From: Sphingomonas colocasiae | GTDB lineage: Bacteria > Pseudomonadota > Alphaproteobacteria > Sphingomonadales > Sphingomonadaceae | Direction of reading: 5' to 3' | NCBI RefSeq assembly: GCF_019880585.1 | Contig: NZ_JAINVV010000007.1 | Coordinates: 124,001-188,000 of the forward strand | DNA: 64,000 bases | Shown here: positions 56,605 to 64,000 of the stretch, piece by piece | Position numbering within the stretch: the stretch's first letter is position 1 | Layout: each line of letters starts with the position of its first letter | Made by a program: the position numbers and the translations under genes | The notes under the pieces: model-generated | Databases searched by the model: none | What the model was told of the DNA's origin: nothing | Seen by the model: only the letters and a program-made list of their open reading frames with translations

Positions 56605-57939
56605 ATGCGCTTTTTCCTGTCCGCCGCCGCGCTTGCGCTCGTCACCGCCACGCCCGCTTTGGCCGAGCCCGATTATGCAGCTGCGGTTCGCCAGGATTAT
56701 CAGGCATCGCTCGGTGCGCTGTGGGACAATTTCCACCGCAATCCCGAACTGAGCTTCAAGGAGACCAAGACCGCCGCTCGCATGGCGAAGGAATTGAAGG
56801 CCGTTTCGGGCATGGTGGTGACCGAGAATGTCGGCGGCACCGGCGTGGTCGCCATCCTCAAGAATGGCGACGGCCCGGTGGTGATGGTACGTGCCGATAT
56901 GGACGGCCTTCCGGTCGAGGAGAAGTCGGGCCTGCCCAATGCCTCCAAGGCGCGTCAGGTCGGCATCGACGGCGTCGAATCGCCGGTGATGCACGCCTGC
57001 GGGCATGACGTGCACATCACCTCGCTCGTCGGCACCGCCCGGCGGCTGGCCGCGATGAAGGATCGCTGGAAGGGCACGGTGGTGTTCATCGTCCAGCCCG
57101 CCGAGGAACGCGTGGGCGGTGCGCGCGCGATGCTGGCGGACGGCCTCTACACCCGTTTCCCCAAGCCCGATTATGCGGTGGGCTTCCACGTCTCGTCCGC
57201 GCTGGGCGCCGGCAAGGTCAGCGCATCCGAAGGCATCCAATATTCCTCCGCCGACAGCGTCGACATCACCGTGCGCGGCGTCGGCGCGCACGGCGCATCG
57301 CCGCATGCCGGCAAGGATCCCGTCTATATCGGTTCGCAGATCGTGGTGGCGCTGCAGGGCATCATCAGCCGCGAGCGCCAGCCGCTGGCGCCCGGATTGA
57401 TCACCGTCGGCGCCTTCCATGCCGGCACCAAGCACAACATCATCTCCGACCGCGCCGACCTGCAACTGACGGTGCGCGCCAATGACGAGGAGACGCGCGC
57501 CTTCCTGCTCAAGGCGATCGAACGCGTCGCGATCGGCGTGGCCCGCACCAACGGCGTGCCCGAAGACAAGCTGCCCATCGTCAAGGCGAGCGAAGGCACG
57601 CCGACGACGATCAACGACGGCCCCCTCGCCAAGCGGATGAACGCGGTGATGGTCGACACCTTCGGCGCGCAGAATCTCGCGCCGTTCGAACAGATGGGCA
57701 TGGGCGCCGAGGATTTCGCTTTCTACGTCCAGCCCGATCTGAAGGTGCCCGGCTATTTCTTCGCGGTCGGCGGCACGCCCCAGGCCGATCTCGACGCGGC
57801 CAAGGCCGGCGGTCCCCCCGTCCCCTCGCACCACTCGCCGCTGTTCAAGATCACGCCAGAACCGGCGGTGATCACCGGCACGATCGCGACGACAGCGGCG
57901 GTGCTGGACCTGCTCAAGCCCGGCGCTGGCGCGGACTGA
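56605..57939 (+). CDS. M20 family amidohydrolase, exported
   Basis: A 444-residue M20D-type metallo-amidohydrolase. Signal peptide MRFFLSAAALALVTATPALA. Zinc-site motifs are HACGHDVHITSLVG, QPAEERVGGARAML (acidic pair) and the late histidine in VPSHHSPLFKI. A dimerisation domain lies at about 215-330. The start NPELSFKETKTAARMAKELK is usual for hippurate or N-acyl-amino-acid hydrolases. Probably periplasmic; substrate unknown. It stands alone after the MITE-like element, and a family A repeat follows its stop codon. Confidence 0.9.
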   Translation: MRFFLSAAALALVTATPALAEPDYAAAVRQDYQASLGALWDNFHRNPELSFKETKTAARMAKELKAVSGMVVTENVGGTGVVAILKNGDGPVVMVRADMDGLPVEEKSGLPNASKARQVGIDGVESPVMHACGHDVHITSLVGTARRLAAMKDRWKGTVVFIVQPAEERVGGARAMLADGLYTRFPKPDYAVGFHVSSALGAGKVSASEGIQYSSADSVDITVRGVGAHGASPHAGKDPVYIGSQIVVALQGIISRERQPLAPGLITVGAFHAGTKHNIISDRADLQLTVRANDEETRAFLLKAIERVAIGVARTNGVPEDKLPIVKASEGTPTTINDGPLAKRMNAVMVDTFGAQNLAPFEQMGMGAEDFAFYVQPDLKVPGYFFAVGGTPQADLDAAKAGGPPVPSHHSPLFKITPEPAVITGTIATTAAVLDLLKPGAGAD

Positions 57940-57955
57940 AGCTCTTGTCTTAACG

Positions 57956-58039
57956 TGTCATTCCCGCGAACGCGGGAATCCAGGCGATGTCGATCATAAT
58001 GCTCTACGTCACTGGATTCCCGCGTTCGCGGGAATGACA
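57956..58039. repeat. Family A repeat between convergent genes
   Basis: TGTCATTCCCGCGAACGCGG on the left and CCGCGTTCGCGGGAATGACA on the right pair fully. The loop is about 40 bases. It separates the convergent amidohydrolase and PQQ dehydrogenase genes. Confidence 0.88.
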
Positions 58040-58048
58040 TCGGGAAAG

Positions 58049-59248
58049 CTACCCCTTGGGCGTCAGCTTCAGCAATCGCCCGGTCGCGCCATTCTCGCCA
58101 TCCTCCAGCAGCCACAGCGCGCCGTCCGGTCCTTGCTCCACCTCGCGGATGCGCGCGCCCATCTCGAAGCGCTCGGCCTCGCGCGCGGTGCTGCCCGAGG
58201 TGACGACGCGAACCAGCGATTGTGACGACAAGCCGGGAATGAAGGCGCTCCCCTTCCACGCGGGGAACATGTCGCCCGAATAGAAGATGAGGTTGCCGGG
58301 CGAGACCACCGGCGTCCACCACAGGGCCGGCCGCGAGAATTCGGGTCGCGTGTCATGATCGGGAATGTCCTCCCCACCATAGTGATTGCCGTTGGAAACG
58401 GTGGGATAGCCATAGTTCGCGCCACGCACGACGCGGTTCAGCTCATCGCCGCCCTCCGGCCCCATTTCCATGTCCCAAAGCTGGCCCTTGGCGTCGAACG
58501 CGATGCCGAGCGGGTTGCGGTGGCCGAGCGACCAGATCTGCGCGGTCACCCCGCCCTTGTCGGCGAAGGGATTGTCCTTCGGCACCGATCCGTCGTCGTT
58601 CAGCCGCAGGATCTTGCCGAGATTGGCGTTCATATCCTGCGCCGGCGTGAATTTCTGCCGTTCACCCGACGAGATGAAGAGATGGCCGTCGGGCGCGAAC
58701 AGGATGCGATGGCCATAATGGCCGCGCCCCGAAACCTTGGGCGACTGGCGCCAGATGACCTGGACATTCTCCAGCCGGGCGCCGCCATTGGCGAGCACCA
58801 GCTTGCCGCGTGCCACCGCCGCGCCGCGCGTGTCCCCCTCGCCAGCCTCGGCATAGCTCAGATAGACGAGGCCGTTGCGCGCGAAATCGGGGTGAGGCAC
58901 GACATCGCCCAGCCCGCCCTGTCCGCCATAGGCGACCGCCGGCACGCCCGCGACGTCGATCGCGGTGGCGCCATCGATGGTGAGCAGCTTGAGTTTGCCC
59001 TTCTTCTCGGTGACCAGCGCCTGCTTGCCGCCGGGCAGGAACGTCATCGCCCAGGGTTCGACAAAGGTCGCGACGGGCGTCGCCACGAAGGGCGCGGGTG
59101 CGGGCACGGCGCGTGCGGCGGTGCTCGCATCGGTCGCGCCGCCGGCGGCGCCGTCCCCGCCTGACGCGGTCTGCGCATTGCCGCCGCCACCGGCCGAACA
59201 GGCCGCGGCAAGCGCGAGGGCGGGAAGCAGGATGGTTCTGGGGTGCAT
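58049..59248 (-). CDS. PQQ-dependent soluble sugar dehydrogenase, lipoprotein
   Basis: A 399-residue six-bladed propeller protein of the Asd/YliI family. Residues 1-17 are a lipoprotein signal ([17 protein letters not shown] with the acceptor Cys17). A low-complexity linker rich in Gly/Ala/Ser (about 18-55) precedes the propeller: [59 protein letters not shown] and [19 protein letters not shown]. It is expected to oxidise aldose sugars in the periplasm, passing electrons from PQQ. PQQ biosynthesis is not in this window. The start is the ATG at 59248. Confidence 0.9.
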   Translation of the reverse strand: MHPRTILLPALALAAACSAGGGGNAQTASGGDGAAGGATDASTAARAVPAPAPFVATPVATFVEPWAMTFLPGGKQALVTEKKGKLKLLTIDGATAIDVAGVPAVAYGGQGGLGDVVPHPDFARNGLVYLSYAEAGEGDTRGAAVARGKLVLANGGARLENVQVIWRQSPKVSGRGHYGHRILFAPDGHLFISSGERQKFTPAQDMNANLGKILRLNDDGSVPKDNPFADKGGVTAQIWSLGHRNPLGIAFDAKGQLWDMEMGPEGGDELNRVVRGANYGYPTVSNGNHYGGEDIPDHDTRPEFSRPALWWTPVVSPGNLIFYSGDMFPAWKGSAFIPGLSSQSLVRVVTSGSTAREAERFEMGARIREVEQGPDGALWLLEDGENGATGRLLKLTPKG

Positions 59249-59292
59249 GATACGCCTTCGAAACGGATGAACGGATTGCCGAGATAGGGGCA

Positions 59293-59583
59293 TCAACGCG
59301 CCGGCGCATCCCCCGGCGGCGCATCTTGTCCGGAAACCGAGCCGGCGCGCGCGCGCGCAAACAGCCACAACCGGATCGCGCTCGCCAGATTGGGTGGTTC
59401 CGCCGCCGCGATCCGCTCGACATCGATCCGGGCGACCAGCGCGTTGAGCGGCAGCCCGGACGCCGACGCGGCCTGCTCCAGCGCGGCCCAGAAAGCGGGC
59501 TCCAGGCTGATCGAGGTCTGGTGGCCCGCGATCGTCACCGATCGCTTGACTGGGCCGAGATAGAGCGGGTCGGTGGATGACAT
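59293..59583 (-). CDS. Ribbon-helix-helix protein (RHH_4 type)
   Basis: A 96-residue protein. [20 protein letters not shown] leads into the ribbon strand [20 protein letters not shown] and helices [20 protein letters not shown]. This matches the RHH_4 family of small alphaproteobacterial DNA-binding proteins. The C-terminal [14 protein letters not shown] is a helix. Its targets are unknown. It lies 44 bases upstream of the PQQ dehydrogenase on the same strand and may be cotranscribed with it. I chose the ATG at 59583; a longer frame begins at 59610. Confidence 0.85.
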   Translation of the reverse strand: MSSTDPLYLGPVKRSVTIAGHQTSISLEPAFWAALEQAASASGLPLNALVARIDVERIAAAEPPNLASAIRLWLFARARAGSVSGQDAPPGDAPAR

Positions 59584-59719
59584 GGCGGGGATGATAGTCT
59601 GTCTGACCAATTGTTGGACAGTGGCACCGAGAAAAAATTCGCCTGTTGCAAGTCGAGAAATTTGAGCAGGTTATGACCTGGTCGACCGGCGCAGGCCCTG
59701 GATGAGATCAAGGAGAAAC

Positions 59720-59991
59720 ATGCTCAAGCCCGTATCAGATGGATTCTCTACAGGGCGACCATCTTCGGGCTATTCTGCCTGCTATTCATCTATCCGCATT
59801 GGCAAAGTCTGATTATTGCCGCGTTCTTCTCATTGCTTTTCCCGATCATCTTCCTTGAACGATACGACAGTAAAGGAAAAATCAGGAAAAAATTCCGTTT
59901 TCAGACGATCATGCTGCCGAAAGCGCTATTGTTTCAAGGACTATGCCCGGCGACGGCAAAGCCGCCGCCGTCGGTCAGGTCGGGGGCATGA
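59720..59991 (+). pseudogene. Frameshifted remnant of a small two-helix membrane protein
   Basis: A good Shine-Dalgarno (AAGGAGA) precedes the ATG at about 59724, which opens only a 30-codon frame of poor quality. A neighbouring frame, with no start codon, reads RIRWILYRATIFGLFCLLFI and SLIIAAFFSLLFPIIFLERY, two clear membrane segments followed by DSKGKIRKK, and runs to the TGA at 59989. The membrane protein appears to have lost its start through a frameshift in the first codons. GC is lower than around it, a sign of transfer or decay. Confidence 0.45.
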
Positions 59992-60066
59992 AGCCCCCGC
60001 CTGCCGGCCGTGCCGGGCGATGCGCCTTGCGCACCGCGTGCTTGCTTCGCGAGCGCGCTTCGCCCG
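59992..60066. other. Region between remnant and phaB
   Basis: GGGGGC-atgaa-GCCCCC at about 59983-59999 forms a hairpin. On the phaB strand it lies beyond the stop codon and may act as its terminator, although no T tract is present. Confidence 0.4.
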
Positions 60067-60789
60067 TCAATACATATGCTGCCCGCCATTGATGCTGAGC
60101 GTCGAACCGGTCACGAAACCCGCCTCGTCCGAACAGAGGAACGCCACGCCGCGCGCGATCTCGCCGGCTTCGCCCAAGCGGCCGACCGGAATCTTGGCGA
60201 CGATCTTCTCCAGCACGGCGGGCGGGACCGCCGCCACCATGTCGGTATCGATATAGCCCGGCGCGATCGCGTTGACGGTGATGCCCGTCTTCGCCCCTTC
60301 CTGCGCCAGCGCCTTGGTGAAGCCGTGAATGCCCGATTTGGCGGCGGCATAGTTCACCTGGCCGTACTGGCCGGCCTGGCCGTTGATCGAGCCGATATTG
60401 ACGATACGGCCCCAGCCCCGCTCGCGCATGCCCGGAAAACAGGCCTTGGCCATGTTGAAACAACCGCCCAGATTGATGCGCATCACATCGTTCCAGTCGT
60501 CGAAACTCATTTTCGCGAGCACGCCGTCGCGCGTGATGCCGGCATTGTTGACGACGACGTCGACCGGGCCGAGCTCCGCCGCAACCTGCGCGCACCCTTG
60601 CTGGCAGGCGTCATAATCCCCCACGTCCCAACGATAGGCCTTGATCCCGGTGCGATCGGTGAAGGCTTTCGCCTTCTCGTCATTGCCGGCGTAGTTCGCC
60701 GCCACCGTCATCCCCATATCCTTGAGCGCAAGGCTGATCGCTTCTCCGATACCGCGGGTTCCGCCGGTCACGATCGCTACTCTGGTCAT
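60067..60789 (-). CDS. phaB: Acetoacetyl-CoA reductase
   Basis: A 240-residue short-chain dehydrogenase. NADPH motif TGGTRGIGEAISLALKDMG; catalytic Ser-Tyr-Lys in NIGSINGQAGQYGQVNYAAA followed by KSG. SINGQAGQYGQVNY and DTDMVAAVPPAVLEKIVAKI are diagnostic for PhaB over FabG. It reduces acetoacetyl-CoA to (R)-3-hydroxybutyryl-CoA for polyhydroxybutyrate synthesis. The synthase phaC and the thiolase are not nearby in this window. The start follows CAGGAGAACG. hemH is 33 bases upstream in transcription order. Confidence 0.93.
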   Translation of the reverse strand: MTRVAIVTGGTRGIGEAISLALKDMGMTVAANYAGNDEKAKAFTDRTGIKAYRWDVGDYDACQQGCAQVAAELGPVDVVVNNAGITRDGVLAKMSFDDWNDVMRINLGGCFNMAKACFPGMRERGWGRIVNIGSINGQAGQYGQVNYAAAKSGIHGFTKALAQEGAKTGITVNAIAPGYIDTDMVAAVPPAVLEKIVAKIPVGRLGEAGEIARGVAFLCSDEAGFVTGSTLSINGGQHMY

Positions 60790-60822
60790 GGGATTCGTTC
60801 TCCTGTCAAAGGAGAGGAGAGG

Positions 60823-61821
60823 CTATGCGGGAGTGAGCCAGCCTTCAAGCTCTCGAAACAAAATGCTGCGCAGCATTTTCATGCCGGCCACATCGTCGTT
60901 GAGGCAGGGGAGATAGGCGAAGTGCGTGCCGCCCGCCGCCATGAAGCTTTCGCGCCCGCGGATCGCCAGTTCTTCCAGCGTTTCCAGGCAATCAGCGGAA
61001 AATCCGGGCGCGACGATCGCCACGCGCTTCACACCCTTCGCCGGCAGGGCGGCCAGCGTCGCATCGGTCGCCGGCTCAAGCCATTTGGCGCGGCCGAAGC
61101 GCGACTGGAAAGCGACGATGAGCTCGCGGCCCAGCGCCTCACCCAGCAGCCGCGCGGTCTTGCGGCATTGGCAATGATAGGGATCGCCCAGATCCAGCGT
61201 GCGCTGCGGCATGCCGTGGAAGCTCGCGACGATCGCATCGGGCGCGAAATCCAGCGCCGTCAGCCCCTGCTCGATCGAGGCCTTGAGCGCCGCGATATAG
61301 GCCGGATCGTCGAAATAGGGCGGCAAGGTGCGGATCGCGGGCTGCCAGCGCATCCCGGCGAGCGCGGCGAAAGCGGCATCATTGGCGGTCGCGGTCGTCG
61401 CCGCGCAATATTGCGGATAAAGCGGTGCGATCAGGATGCGGTCGCATCCCGCCGCCTTCAACGCCTCCAGCCGCTCCGCGATGGCAGGCCGGCCGTAGCG
61501 CATCGCATGGTCGACGATCACCCCGGAGCCGAATGCATCCGCCAGCGCCGATGCCTGGGCGCGCGTGATCGCGGCGAGCGGCGATCCATCCTCTCGCCAC
61601 ACCTGCCGATAGGCATGCGCCGAATGGCGCGGTCGCGTGCGCAGGATGATCCCGCGCAGGATCGGCTGCCAGACGAGCGCGGGAATCTCCACGACACGGC
61701 GATCGGACAGGAATTCGGCGAGATAGCGGCGAACCGCGGGCGCATCGGCCGCGTCTGGCGTGCCGAGATTGACGATGAGCACGCCGATCTTCGGGGCGGA
61801 GATCACGGGGTGGTCAGTCAT
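60823..61821 (-). CDS. hemH: Ferrochelatase
   Basis: A 332-residue ferrochelatase, inserting Fe2+ into protoporphyrin IX, the final step of haem synthesis. Motifs are IGVLIVNLGTPDAADAPAVR, VVEIPALVWQPILRGIILRT, the active-site histidine in SFHGMPQRTLDLGDPYHCQC, and VAPGFSADCLETLEELAIRG. The length is typical. I chose the ATG at 61821 (MTDHPVISAPKIGVLIVNLG); a GTG at 61857 is possible. phaB follows 33 bases downstream, an unusual pairing, so the two may share a transcript. Confidence 0.95.
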   Translation of the reverse strand: MTDHPVISAPKIGVLIVNLGTPDAADAPAVRRYLAEFLSDRRVVEIPALVWQPILRGIILRTRPRHSAHAYRQVWREDGSPLAAITRAQASALADAFGSGVIVDHAMRYGRPAIAERLEALKAAGCDRILIAPLYPQYCAATTATANDAAFAALAGMRWQPAIRTLPPYFDDPAYIAALKASIEQGLTALDFAPDAIVASFHGMPQRTLDLGDPYHCQCRKTARLLGEALGRELIVAFQSRFGRAKWLEPATDATLAALPAKGVKRVAIVAPGFSADCLETLEELAIRGRESFMAAGGTHFAYLPCLNDDVAGMKMLRSILFRELEGWLTPA

Positions 61822-61857
61822 GCGCCGTTCCGGAAAGAGTTCATCCGGACTCACCAC

Positions 61858-61948
61858 CCGTTCGGGCTGAGCCTGTCGAAGCCCTGCCTTTCCTTAAATC
61901 CGAGGCCGAAAGAAAAGGACAGGGCTTCGACAGGCTCAGCCCGAGCGG
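61858..61948. repeat. Family B repeat upstream of hemH
   Basis: Arms CCGTTCGGGCTGAGCCTGTC and AGGCTCAGCCCGAGCGG (one mismatch) flank about 30 bases. It lies between hemH and the molybdopterin oxidoreductase gene and lacks the CTGGCGCA right flank of the two copies around the hpa genes. Confidence 0.85.
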
Positions 61949-61971
61949 TATGTTGGACGACCGGTCCACGA

Positions 61972-64000
61972 TCATAATTCGCCGAGCGACAAGGGCAGCG
62001 TGCGCAGGCGCCGACCGCTGGCCGCGGCGATCGCGTTGGCGATGGCGGGCGCGATCGGCGGCACCGCGATCTCGCTGGCGCCTCCTGCGGGTTCGGCGCT
62101 GCGGATCAGTTCGATGCGGATCTCCGGCGCGGTGGCGAGACGGGGCACCTCCAGCTGCGCGAAATTGCGCGGCACCGCTTGGCCCCGCTCGATCGCGATC
62201 GGCGCGCCGGTCGCGGCGGCGATGCCGAACAGGATGCCGCCCTCGATCTGCTGGCGGACGAGATCGGGATTGATGACGCGGCCGCAATCGGCGACCGCGA
62301 TCACGCGATCGACGATCACCTTCTGCGCGGCGTCGACATGTGCCTCCGCCAGCAACGCGATATGGCTGCCCGCCATCGAATGGCAGGCCAGCCCCTGACC
62401 GGAACCGCCTCCGCCGCCTTCCCAGCCCCCCTTGGCCGAAACGGTCGACAAACAGCGCGCCAGCCTAGGATTGGAGCCCAGCATCTGCATGCGGAAGCCG
62501 AGCGGATCGAGCCCCGCTTCCTGCGCCAGTTCGTCGATGAAGCATTCGGTGAAGAAGGCGGTGTAGCTGTGTGCGCCCGATCGCCAATGGCCCGTGGGGA
62601 CCGCGATCTCCACCGGATGATGATCGACGGCGAAGGCGGGAAAGCCATAGGGCGGCACCGCGCCCGCCACCGCCACGCGGTCCGCGCCATCGGCGTCGGG
62701 GATCAGCCCGCGCAGCCCCGGATTGCCGGCGAACATGCGGTGCGATTGTTCCAGCGCGGTGGCCGGCGCCGCGATCTTCGCCAGCCAGCCCTGCACCAGC
62801 CCGCCCGGGCCGAGCTGCGCGCTCATCCGTGCGAACGCGGGCGGACGATACAGATCATGCGCGATATCCTCGGCACGCGACCAGACGAGCTGGACCGGGC
62901 GCCGCATCTTCGCCGCCAGGATCGCGGCCTGCCCCGCCGCCTCATTCTCCAGCAACCGGCCGAACGATCCGCCGACCAGCATGGGGTGGACAGTGACGTT
63001 CGCTTCCGAAATCTCCAGCGCGCGCGCCGCGGCGGCGCGCGCCAGGCCGGGCGCCTGGGTCGGGATCCACAGCTCCAGCCGGTCGCCGCGCAGATGCGCG
63101 GTCGCGCACAGCGTTTCCAGCGGCGCATGGACGGCCAGGCCCACGCTATAGTCGGCGGTATGCACGGTCTTGCCGCGATAGGCGGCCGCAAGATCGCCCG
63201 CGCTGGCGAAGCGGACACCATCGCCGTCGATCGCGCCGCGCAGGCTGTCGGCGATCGCACCGCTATCCGCCGACTCAGCCGGCATCGCGAAGCGCGGACG
63301 CATGGCATCGAGCGCGCGATTGGCGGCCCACCAATTGGTCGCGACCGTCGCCACCCAGCGCGGCGTATCGACGACGGCGAGCACGCCGGTCACCGCGTCG
63401 GCGGCCTTGCGGTCATATCCCTTCAGGCCCCGATGCCCGATCGGCCCCTGGCGGATGGCGGCATAAACAAGATCGGGCAGACGGATATCCGCCGCGAACA
63501 TCGCCGATCCGTCGAGCTTCGCGGGCACGTCCAGCCGGGGCAGCGACTTGCCGGTCAGCCGGTTCTCCAATCCGCCGCGCAGCGGGATCGGATCGGGAAC
63601 CTTGAATTCCACGGCCTCCGCCGCGAGCGCGCCGAAACGCAGTTTCTCGTCACCGCGCACCACGAAACCCTCGGCGGTATCGCAGGCGAGCCAGTCCGCA
63701 TCCCAGCGCCGCGCCGCCGCCTTGCACAGCAGCGCGCGCGCCGCCGCGCCCGCTTCGCGCAGCGGCCATTCGAATGCGCGCACCGAACTCGATCCACCCG
63801 TGATCATCAATGCATCGCGCATCGCGATTTCCTGCGCCGCCCAGCGGATCGGCACGGACAGGAAATCAGGGCCATGGCCCTCGACACCCTCACCGGCCAG
63901 CAGCCGGTTGGCATAGATGGGATTGATCGGCGCCGCTTCCACCGCGATCGTCCGCCAGTCCGCGCCCAGTTCGTCGGCCAGGATCTGCGGCAAGGCGGTA
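61972..64000 (-). CDS. Molybdopterin-dependent oxidoreductase large subunit (isoquinoline 1-oxidoreductase/IorB-like), 5' truncated
   Basis: At least 675 residues, with the 5' end beyond the window. The architecture is that of xanthine-dehydrogenase-family large subunits: GENRLTGK-like PRLDVPAKLDGSAMFAADIR, ALEISEANVTVHPMLVGGSF with GRLLENEAA, GFPAFAVDHHPVEIAVPTGH, YTAFFTECFIDELAQEAGLD, and the C-terminal VADCGRVINPDLVRQQIEGG and ASEIAVPPIAPAIANAIAAA. It is closest in style to IorB-like enzymes that hydroxylate N-heterocycles or oxidise aldehydes, often twin-arginine exported. The small Fe-S subunit must lie to the right. Substrate unknown. Confidence 0.88.
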   Translation of the reverse strand, partial: TALPQILADELGADWRTIAVEAAPINPIYANRLLAGEGVEGHGPDFLSVPIRWAAQEIAMRDALMITGGSSSVRAFEWPLREAGAAARALLCKAAARRWDADWLACDTAEGFVVRGDEKLRFGALAAEAVEFKVPDPIPLRGGLENRLTGKSLPRLDVPAKLDGSAMFAADIRLPDLVYAAIRQGPIGHRGLKGYDRKAADAVTGVLAVVDTPRWVATVATNWWAANRALDAMRPRFAMPAESADSGAIADSLRGAIDGDGVRFASAGDLAAAYRGKTVHTADYSVGLAVHAPLETLCATAHLRGDRLELWIPTQAPGLARAAAARALEISEANVTVHPMLVGGSFGRLLENEAAGQAAILAAKMRRPVQLVWSRAEDIAHDLYRPPAFARMSAQLGPGGLVQGWLAKIAAPATALEQSHRMFAGNPGLRGLIPDADGADRVAVAGAVPPYGFPAFAVDHHPVEIAVPTGHWRSGAHSYTAFFTECFIDELAQEAGLDPLGFRMQMLGSNPRLARCLSTVSAKGGWEGGGGGSGQGLACHSMAGSHIALLAEAHVDAAQKVIVDRVIAVADCGRVINPDLVRQQIEGGILFGIAAATGAPIAIERGQAVPRNFAQLEVPRLATAPEIRIELIRSAEPAGGASEIAVPPIAPAIANAIAAASGRRLRTLPLSLGEL

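Overview
The window is chromosomal DNA of a high-GC alphaproteobacterium, most probably a member of the Sphingomonadaceae. Supporting signs are the rplU-rpmA, guaA and hemH genes, a carotenoid crtY-crtI pair, clustered aromatic-ring catabolism with a TonB-dependent receptor, two IclR regulators and LigB-type dioxygenases, and many palindromic intergenic repeats of the kind common in that family. No rRNA, CRISPR array or complete insertion sequence is visible. One tRNA (Thr, GGT) is present.

Layout. 0-12.5 kb is mostly housekeeping: a decayed glutathione S-transferase, a DUF6481 gene, guaA followed by five tandem 66-bp double-hairpin repeats, a MocR regulator divergent from a DUF983 gene, rplU-rpmA, two acetyltransferases, tRNA-Thr, a PAF-acetylhydrolase-like hydrolase, and XRE/cupin and MarR regulators. 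12.8-26.9 kb is a homoprotocatechuate (3,4-dihydroxyphenylacetate) meta-cleavage locus. The minus-strand operon is hpaG1-hpaG2-ligA-like-ligB-like-hpaF-hpaH-hpaI-aldehyde dehydrogenase, and hpaE-gabD-MFS transporter lies divergently. Downstream lie an aromatic aminotransferase and a ThDP-dependent decarboxylase-like gene that could feed the pathway from aromatic amino acids. A TTAACACG(A/T)TA motif recurs at the promoters of this locus and, in variant form, before the TonB receptor; the MarR/HpaR-like protein at 12.0 kb is the natural candidate to bind it.

26.9-32.0 kb is an island of visibly lower GC. It encodes a HIT-like protein, a four-helix membrane protein and a large protein joining PEP-synthase-type nucleotide-binding regions to a MazG-like pyrophosphohydrolase domain, all with overlapping start/stop codons. 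An Mrr-type PD-(D/E)XK nuclease follows. This is the best candidate in the window for an undescribed system, plausibly anti-phage or nucleotide-signalling.

32.0-42.4 kb is a second, unassigned aromatic pathway: Rieske oxygenase, flavoprotein hydroxylase, class III extradiol dioxygenase, two fumarylacetoacetate-hydrolase-family enzymes, two IclR regulators and a TonB receptor. 43.2-49.3 kb is a valine-degradation cluster (mmsA, acyl-CoA dehydrogenase, 3-hydroxyisobutyryl-CoA hydrolase-like, enoyl-CoA hydratase, mmsB). 49.4-64 kb holds two PilZ paralogues, tiny genes, MipA/OmpV, DUF2141, a sterol-desaturase-family protein, crtY-crtI-LOG, an M20 amidohydrolase, a PQQ sugar dehydrogenase, phaB, hemH and the 3' part of a molybdopterin oxidoreductase.

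All assignments come from reading the sequence and from memory of protein families; no database search was run. GC differences were judged by eye.
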